Source of the DNA: Anaerolineae bacterium
GTDB lineage: Bacteria > Chloroflexota > Anaerolineae > UBA1429
DNA length: 9,171 nt
Direction: 5' to 3'
NCBI GenBank assembly: GCA_007123335.1
Contig: SKLG01000564.1
Span: 1 to 9,171, forward strand
The notes below the pieces were generated by a model, which saw only the letters and a list, made by a program, of their open reading frames with translations, was not told the origin of the DNA and searched no databases. Positions 5,328 to 9,171 of the stretch are shown in pieces; within the stretch, counting starts at the first letter, position 1, and the number at the start of each line of letters is the position of its first letter. The translations under genes were made by a program, and so were the position numbers.

Positions 5328-6299
5328 ATGAGAGCGTTGATCACCGGGGGATGTGGGTTCATCGGCAGCCACCTAGCCGAGGCTCTGCTGGCCCGCGGCG
5401 ACCAGGTCACCGTGGTCGACGATCTCTCTACAGGGCGCTTTGAGAACATTCAATCCCTGGTGGACCATCCCTCCTTCCAATTCGCCATCGAGACCATCGC
5501 CAATGAGACGGTCATGGATCGCCTGGTGAGCGAGTGCGACATCATCTACCATCTGGCGGCGGCTGTGGGGGTGGAGCTCATCGTCCACGATCCGGTGCGG
5601 GTGATCGAGACCAACATCAAGGGCTGCGAGACGATCCTGCGCATCGGTGCCCGCTATCGCAAAAAGGTCATGCTGGCCTCCACCTCGGAGGTGTATGGCA
5701 AGAGCGACAAGGTCCCCTTTGCCGAGGACGACGACCGCGTGTTGGGGCCCACGACGCGCAGCCGCTGGAGCTATGCCTGCTCCAAGGCGATGGACGAGTT
5801 TCTGGCCTTTGCCTATGCCAAACAGCTCGCTTTGCCATTGGTGGTCATGCGCTTTTTCAACACCGTGGGACCGCGGCAGACGGGGCGCTATGGCATGGTG
5901 GTGCCGCGCTTTGTGCAGCAGGCGCTGCGCGACGAGCCGCTGACGGTGTATGGAGATGGCCAGCAATCGCGCTGTTTCACCTATGTGGGCGATGTCATCA
6001 AAGCCGTCATCAGCCTGACCGACGAACCCCGCGCCACCGGCAGGGTGTTCAACATCGGCAGCACCGAGGAGGTGACCATCGAGGAGCTGGCCCGGCGCAT
6101 CATCTGCCTGGCCGGCAGCCGCTCCGAGATCGTAAACATCCCCTATGACCAGGCCTATGAAGAGGGCTTTGAGGACATGCGTCGTCGCGTGCCCGACATC
6201 CGCGCCATCCAGGCCCTCGTCGGCTGGCAGCCCGAGACCGATCTGGATGGCACGTTGCGCCAGGTCATCACACATGTTTCCTCAGAAATGGCCCTGTAG
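5328..6299 (+). CDS. NAD-dependent sugar-nucleotide epimerase/dehydratase (extended SDR, GalE-like)
   Basis: A 323-residue soluble enzyme of typical extended-SDR length. The N-terminal Rossmann motif is G7-G-C-G10-F-I-G13, with D31/D32 at the end of strand 2 indicating NAD(H) preference. The catalytic set is T119/S120 (STSEVYG) and Y149-A-C-S-K153. The segments RFFNTVGPRQTGRYGMV and YGDGQQSRCF are hallmarks of nucleotide-sugar epimerases and dehydratases acting on UDP-, GDP- or dTDP-sugars. AAAGGAAGGA (5311-5320) stands 7 bases before the ATG. It follows the PAP2 gene by 49 bp with no visible terminator, and probably makes activated sugars for the same envelope pathway. Its stop codon directly abuts the 18-bp palindrome that controls the next gene. 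UDP-glucose or UDP-glucuronate 4-epimerase is plausible, but the specificity is not readable. Confidence 0.93.
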   Translation: MRALITGGCGFIGSHLAEALLARGDQVTVVDDLSTGRFENIQSLVDHPSFQFAIETIANETVMDRLVSECDIIYHLAAAVGVELIVHDPVRVIETNIKGCETILRIGARYRKKVMLASTSEVYGKSDKVPFAEDDDRVLGPTTRSRWSYACSKAMDEFLAFAYAKQLALPLVVMRFFNTVGPRQTGRYGMVVPRFVQQALRDEPLTVYGDGQQSRCFTYVGDVIKAVISLTDEPRATGRVFNIGSTEEVTIEELARRIICLAGSRSEIVNIPYDQAYEEGFEDMRRRVPDIRAIQALVGWQPETDLDGTLRQVITHVSSEMAL

Positions 6300-6317
6300 A
6301 AGTGACCTAGGTCACTT
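6300..6317. promoter_or_regulatory. Perfect 18-bp palindrome, CRP/FNR-family-like operator
   Basis: AAGTGACCTAGGTCACTT is a perfect palindrome carrying the CRP/FNR-superfamily half-site pattern GTGA-N6-TCAC. It begins at the base after the epimerase stop codon, and its last two bases are the first two of the downstream -35 hexamer. Its centre (6308.5) lies 41.5 bp upstream of a start predicted at 6350, the class II activator position. The regulator itself is not in the window. Confidence 0.7.
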
Positions 6318-6344
6318 GCCAATTCTTGATAAAAGGACTATACT
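6316..6344 (+). promoter_or_regulatory. Near-consensus sigma70-type promoter of the DUF1858 gene
   Basis: TTGCCA (6316-6321) and TATACT (6339-6344) are separated by exactly 17 bp and each matches consensus at 5 of 6 positions. The predicted start near 6350 gives a leader of about 67 bases before the ATG at 6417. The local AT-richness contrasts with the surrounding GC-rich coding DNA. Confidence 0.75.
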
Positions 6345-6374
6345 ATTTTTGAGGAACTATTATTGGGATGTGGG

Positions 6375-6389
6375 CGCAGATCGTCTGCG
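6375..6389 (+). other. Small hairpin in the 5' leader of the DUF1858 gene
   Basis: CGCAGA (6375-6380) and TCTGCG (6384-6389) form a 6-bp stem closed by a TCG triloop, extendable by a G-T wobble. It lies between the predicted transcription start and the Shine-Dalgarno sequence (AAGGGAG, about 6404-6410). It may stabilise the message; no riboswitch class is recognised. Confidence 0.25.
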
Positions 6390-6416
6390 TCGTGATACCT
6401 ACAAAGGGAGAAAACA

Positions 6417-6638
6417 ATGGCTATTACCAAAGAGATGCCCATCGGCGAGATCGTGCAAAAGCACCCGCAGACGATTCGCGTGTTCCTGAGCCACGGGCTC
6501 ATGTGCGTGGGTTGTGCAGCGGCGCGGTTTGAGAGCCTGGAGCAGGGCGCCATGGCTCATGGCATCGATGTAGATACCCTGCTCAAGGATCTGAACGCCA
6601 GCATCGAGGAAACGGACGAAGAAAAGGTCGAGGGTTAG
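6417..6638 (+). CDS. DUF1858 small redox protein (hybrid-cluster-associated redox disulfide family)
   Basis: A 73-residue cytoplasmic protein. Family hallmarks are in order: an opening PIGEIVQKHPQTIRVFLSHG (residues 8-27), then the C30-V-G-C33 pair, then an E39-S-L-E region, and a closing HGID/LLKDLN (49-60). The CxxC is thought to form a redox-active disulfide; the family name (TIGR03980) reflects frequent linkage to hybrid-cluster protein, though the biochemical role is poorly defined. The start is firm: an AAGGGAG site lies about 6 bases before the ATG. It has its own strong promoter and a CRP/FNR-like palindrome, and is followed by a GC-rich hairpin, so it is probably a monocistronic, regulated unit. 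The short acidic tail (62-72) is usual for these small proteins. The family is secure and the function open. Confidence 0.9.
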   Translation: MAITKEMPIGEIVQKHPQTIRVFLSHGLMCVGCAAARFESLEQGAMAHGIDVDTLLKDLNASIEETDEEKVEG

Positions 6639-6662
6639 GTCCCTTTGATGTGGATCCATAAT

Positions 6663-6684
6663 GCGGGCCGGGCGACCGGCCCGC
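6663..6684 (+). terminator. GC-rich hairpin with GCGA tetraloop, probable terminator
   Basis: GCGGGCCGG (6663-6671) and CCGGCCCGC (6676-6684) form a perfect 9-bp stem closed by a GCGA (GNRA) tetraloop. It starts 25 bp after the DUF1858 stop codon. Only a weak pyrimidine stretch (CCTCTT) follows, so this is a U-poor terminator or a stabilising 3' end. Confidence 0.65.
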
Positions 6685-6733
6685 GCCTCTTGCAGGGCAC
6701 AAATTCGGAGCCGACGAGCGAGGAAACGAACCG

Positions 6734-7426
6734 ATGAGCAAGTCGGCGGATCATGCCATGGAGGTGCACGAGCGCCTACTGGCGCACTATGGCGAACCTC
6801 AGCAAAAGCCGCAGCGCCCACCTCTCGATGAGTTGGTATTGACCATCCTCTCGCAGAACACCAACGACTCTAATTCGGGCCGCGCCTGGGAGACCTTGCG
6901 CAGCCGGTTTCCCAATTGGAAGGCGGTGTACGAGGCCGACGTGGAGGAGGTGGCCGAGGCCATCCGCGTGGGCGGATTGGCCAACACCAAAGCCCCGCGC
7001 ATTCAGGGGATTTTGGATCACCTGCGCGAGGAGCGCGGGGAACTCGATATGTCTTTTATGCACGATATGTCGGTGGATGAGGCCCGCGAATATCTGCTGG
7101 ACCTGCCCGGCGTCGGCCAAAAGACGGCGGCCTGCGTGCTCCTCTTTTCTCTGCACAAGCCGGCGATGCCCGTCGATACCCATGTGCATCGGGTGTCCTT
7201 GCGGCTGGAACTCGTCCCGGTCAAGACCAGCGCCGAAAAGGCCCATCAGGCTCTCGAGGCGCTCTTGCCCGCCGAGATCTATTATCCCTTTCATCTGAAC
7301 ATGATCCGTCATGGCCGAACCCTGTGTACGGCACGAGATCCCCAGTGCGACGCCTGCCCGCTCTCCGATATCTGCCCCTATGCGCAGAAGCGGAGCGCAG
7401 AGCATGCCGATGGAGAGAGCGAATAG
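6734..7426 (+). CDS. nth: Endonuclease III (DNA glycosylase/AP lyase, HhH-GPD, 4Fe-4S)
   Basis: A 230-residue base-excision-repair enzyme that removes oxidised pyrimidines and cleaves the abasic site by beta-elimination. The HhH-GPD core is clear: L122-D-L-P-G-V-G-Q-K130-T-A hairpin with catalytic K130, and the V147-D148-T-H-V-H-R segment with catalytic D148. The C-terminal cluster loop has C198-x6-C205-x2-C208-x5-C214, the exact 4Fe-4S spacing. An SQNTND motif (40-45), replacing the SxQTTD of E. coli, marks the substrate-facing helix. A tail of about 14 residues rich in E, D and S follows. AGGA at 6721-6724 precedes the ATG by 9 bases. The gene is 33 bp before the LysM/solute-binding gene and may share its transcript, but no functional link is apparent. 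Confidence 0.95.
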   Translation: MSKSADHAMEVHERLLAHYGEPQQKPQRPPLDELVLTILSQNTNDSNSGRAWETLRSRFPNWKAVYEADVEEVAEAIRVGGLANTKAPRIQGILDHLREERGELDMSFMHDMSVDEAREYLLDLPGVGQKTAACVLLFSLHKPAMPVDTHVHRVSLRLELVPVKTSAEKAHQALEALLPAEIYYPFHLNMIRHGRTLCTARDPQCDACPLSDICPYAQKRSAEHADGESE

Positions 7427-7459
7427 GCAAGCCGAGCAAGAACAAGAGGGAGAAATAGG

Positions 7460-9171
7460 GTGACACGATATCGTTCCATCCTGGCGCTCATCCTGGTGCT
7501 CGGCTCCTTGCTTGTCGCGGCACCAGCCTCTTTCGCCGCTCCTGATGACTATATCGTTCAGCCTGGAGATACGCTGGCCGCCATCTCGATCCAGCTACTG
7601 GGTAGCAGCGGCCGTTATCGGGAGATCGTCCAGCTCACCAACGCCTTGCACCAGACGGATGATCGCTACCCCTTTATCGACAACCCCCATCGCATCGCTG
7701 TGGGGTGGAGACTGGCTATCCCTGACGGTAAAGCATCGGCGTTGTACATCACATCTGTGACGCCGGGCGTAATTATGGACATCATCCCCGGTGACGCCGC
7801 CCCCAAAGGTATCCTGCGGTCGATCGCTCAAGGCGTTGCTCCCAACAGTGCTGCCGAGACGGTCACCCTCACCTTTTATGAGGTTCCCACGGCGCTGCTG
7901 GCCAAATTGGCCACCCCTATGCTCTCCATGAGTAGCCCAATGGCGATCGAAAGATGGGGCCGAGACTATCTTTTTCATCCGGTGGGCACGGGACCCTATC
8001 GCTTTCAGGAGTGGATTCCCAATCGGCGCATCGTCCTCGCCGCCAACACCGGCTATTGGGGTGAGGGCGCCGAGAGCAACCATCTCGTCTATCAGGTCGT
8101 CCCCGCTTCGGCGGACCGCCTGGCGGCGCTTCAAGCTGGTGTGGTGGATGTGGCGTATGATCTGAGCGCCGCCGACCTCGCGGCGGCAGAGGCAGACCCT
8201 GATCTCGCCCTTTACCGTACTCTACCGCTGAGCACCGGCTATCTGGCCATCAACCGCGACTGGGCGAATGCCGCCGGCGAGCAACCGCTCCAGGATGTGC
8301 GCGTGCGCCAGGCCATTGCCCACGCCATCGACAAGCAAGGAATCGCGCAAGCGCTATTGCCCCATACCGGCAGCCCAGCCAGGAGCTTTGTGCCACCGGT
8401 GTTCTGGAACGATGACGAGGAGCTGCCCACCTACGAGTATAACCCGGACCGTGCTCGCGTGCTGTTGGCCGAGGCCGGGTATCCCGCCGGATTCACGACG
8501 GCCTTGTGGGTCATGACCGCCCCACGCAGCTATTTCCCCGATCCGGTCGGCGTGGGGGAGGCCATCCAGGCCGATCTACGAGAGGTGGGCATTGAGGCCG
8601 AGATCGTCCACCGAGACTGGGCGGACTATGTGGATGGACTCCATCGTGGGGAACATGCTTTGGGTCTGTTGGGCTGGATGCCCGACGCGCCCGACCCAGA
8701 CAGCTATTTTCAGGCGCTGTTCTCCGGCGCCGACAGGCAGTTTGGCGCCGGGCCGCCCAACGCCGACCTCGACGTGTTGCTGGCCCGCGCCAGGCGCGAG
8801 ATCGATCCCGATGCCCGCGAGGCGCTCTACCGCCACGCCCATGCCATCGTCCATGGCCTGGTGCCCGGCGTGCCCTTGACCCATAACGGCGCCGCCTTTG
8901 CCAGCCGCCAGAGTTTGAACGGGCTCACGCCCTCGTTGTTCGACGCCTGGAGCACGGTTGGTCACGATCAGGATGCGCTGATTATCGCCCGCAGCCGTGA
9001 CGCGGCGGGGCTGGACGTGGCCGGCGCGGTCGATGGCGAGTCGTTCGCTGTGGGCGCACAGCTCTATGAGGGGTTGACGGCTTTTGAGCCCGGCACGGCG
9101 CGTATCATACCGGCGCTGGCCGAGAGCTGGACGGTGTCAGAGGACGGCCTGGCATGGACCTTTACCCTGCG
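7460..9171 (+). CDS. Exported LysM protein fused to family-5 ABC solute-binding domains, 3' partial
   Basis: The frame starts at GTG 7460, with GAGGGAG (7446-7452) 7 bases upstream, and stays open through the window end (570 complete codons). Residues 1-26 are a signal peptide (VTRYRSILALILVL, cleavage near SFA-A). Residues about 30-88 form a LysM domain (YIVQPGDTLAAIS to WRLAIPDG), which binds peptidoglycan or similar N-acetyl-glycans. From about 94 to 500 is an SBP_bac_5 region of the peptide/nickel type, with the P174-V-G-T-G-P-Y180 motif and a YW pair further on, but the usual N-terminal lobe of 100 or more residues before that motif is largely missing. At residue 505 (DALIIARSRDAAGLD) the N-terminus of a second SBP_bac_5 domain begins, reaching the ALAESWxVSEDGLAWTFTLR signature at the window edge. 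Family-5 proteins bind oligopeptides or other solutes for ABC import. No lipobox is seen, so anchoring may be through LysM. Confidence 0.88.
   Translation, partial: MTRYRSILALILVLGSLLVAAPASFAAPDDYIVQPGDTLAAISIQLLGSSGRYREIVQLTNALHQTDDRYPFIDNPHRIAVGWRLAIPDGKASALYITSVTPGVIMDIIPGDAAPKGILRSIAQGVAPNSAAETVTLTFYEVPTALLAKLATPMLSMSSPMAIERWGRDYLFHPVGTGPYRFQEWIPNRRIVLAANTGYWGEGAESNHLVYQVVPASADRLAALQAGVVDVAYDLSAADLAAAEADPDLALYRTLPLSTGYLAINRDWANAAGEQPLQDVRVRQAIAHAIDKQGIAQALLPHTGSPARSFVPPVFWNDDEELPTYEYNPDRARVLLAEAGYPAGFTTALWVMTAPRSYFPDPVGVGEAIQADLREVGIEAEIVHRDWADYVDGLHRGEHALGLLGWMPDAPDPDSYFQALFSGADRQFGAGPPNADLDVLLARARREIDPDAREALYRHAHAIVHGLVPGVPLTHNGAAFASRQSLNGLTPSLFDAWSTVGHDQDALIIARSRDAAGLDVAGAVDGESFAVGAQLYEGLTAFEPGTARIIPALAESWTVSEDGLAWTFTL

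Noticed and set aside
5373..6275. 300-codon minus-strand open frame opposite the epimerase gene
   Set aside because: It lies entirely antisense to a clear SDR gene, has no domain, and is rich in H, G and L as expected of a shadow frame.
6326..6331. TTGATA as the -35 box of the DUF1858 promoter
   Set aside because: It is only 7 bp from the -10 TATACT; TTGCCA at 6316 gives the ideal 17-bp spacer.

Overview
The window is GC-rich bacterial chromosomal DNA, apparently from an environmental member of the Chloroflexota (Caldilineae/Anaerolineae-like). That assignment is an inference. It rests on enolase-superfamily sugar-acid genes, a LysM protein fused to family-5 solute-binding domains, a VapB-type AbrB protein, a divergent NTP-transferase of a kind I associate with this phylum, and an exported thioredoxin-like protein ending in a 'VFVPLV' tail. 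No rRNA, tRNA, CRISPR array or insertion sequence was recognised.

Layout. (1) 1-2426, plus strand: the 3' part of one enolase-superfamily dehydratase, a complete second one, and a RimJ/RimL-type GNAT acetyltransferase, with a strong hairpin before the GNAT gene and another after it. (2) 2463-3666, minus strand: an orphan AbrB/VapB-type antitoxin, then a secreted thioredoxin-like gene interrupted in frame by one UGA. (3) 3828-6299, plus strand: a MobA-like nucleotidyltransferase, a PAP2 lipid phosphatase overlapping it by ATGA, and an extended-SDR sugar-nucleotide epimerase; together they look like an envelope glycoconjugate or lipid-linked sugar module. (4) 6300-6638: a perfect 18-bp palindrome and a near-consensus promoter driving a small CxxC protein (DUF1858, hybrid-cluster-associated redox disulfide family). 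(5) 6734-7426: endonuclease III. (6) 7460 to the window end: an exported LysM protein fused to solute-binding domains, open at the 3' edge.

Main result. The minus-strand gene at 3666-2839 is best read as an undescribed exported selenoprotein. The UGA falls exactly where the first cysteine of a thioredoxin CGPC motif belongs, giving U50-G-P-C53. The frame stays open for 225 more codons. A GC-rich hairpin with a GGUCG apical loop begins a few bases after the UGA, which fits bacterial SECIS geometry. The gene also has a signal peptide, a strong Shine-Dalgarno sequence and a TTGACG-N17-GACAAT promoter. A gene caller would break it into a 49-residue peptide and a 216-residue protein lacking its signal and active site.

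Second result. The palindrome before the DUF1858 gene has the CRP/FNR half-site pattern GTGA-N6-TCAC. It is centred about 41.5 bp upstream of the predicted transcription start, the classic class II activator position, which suggests redox or nitrosative control of that gene.
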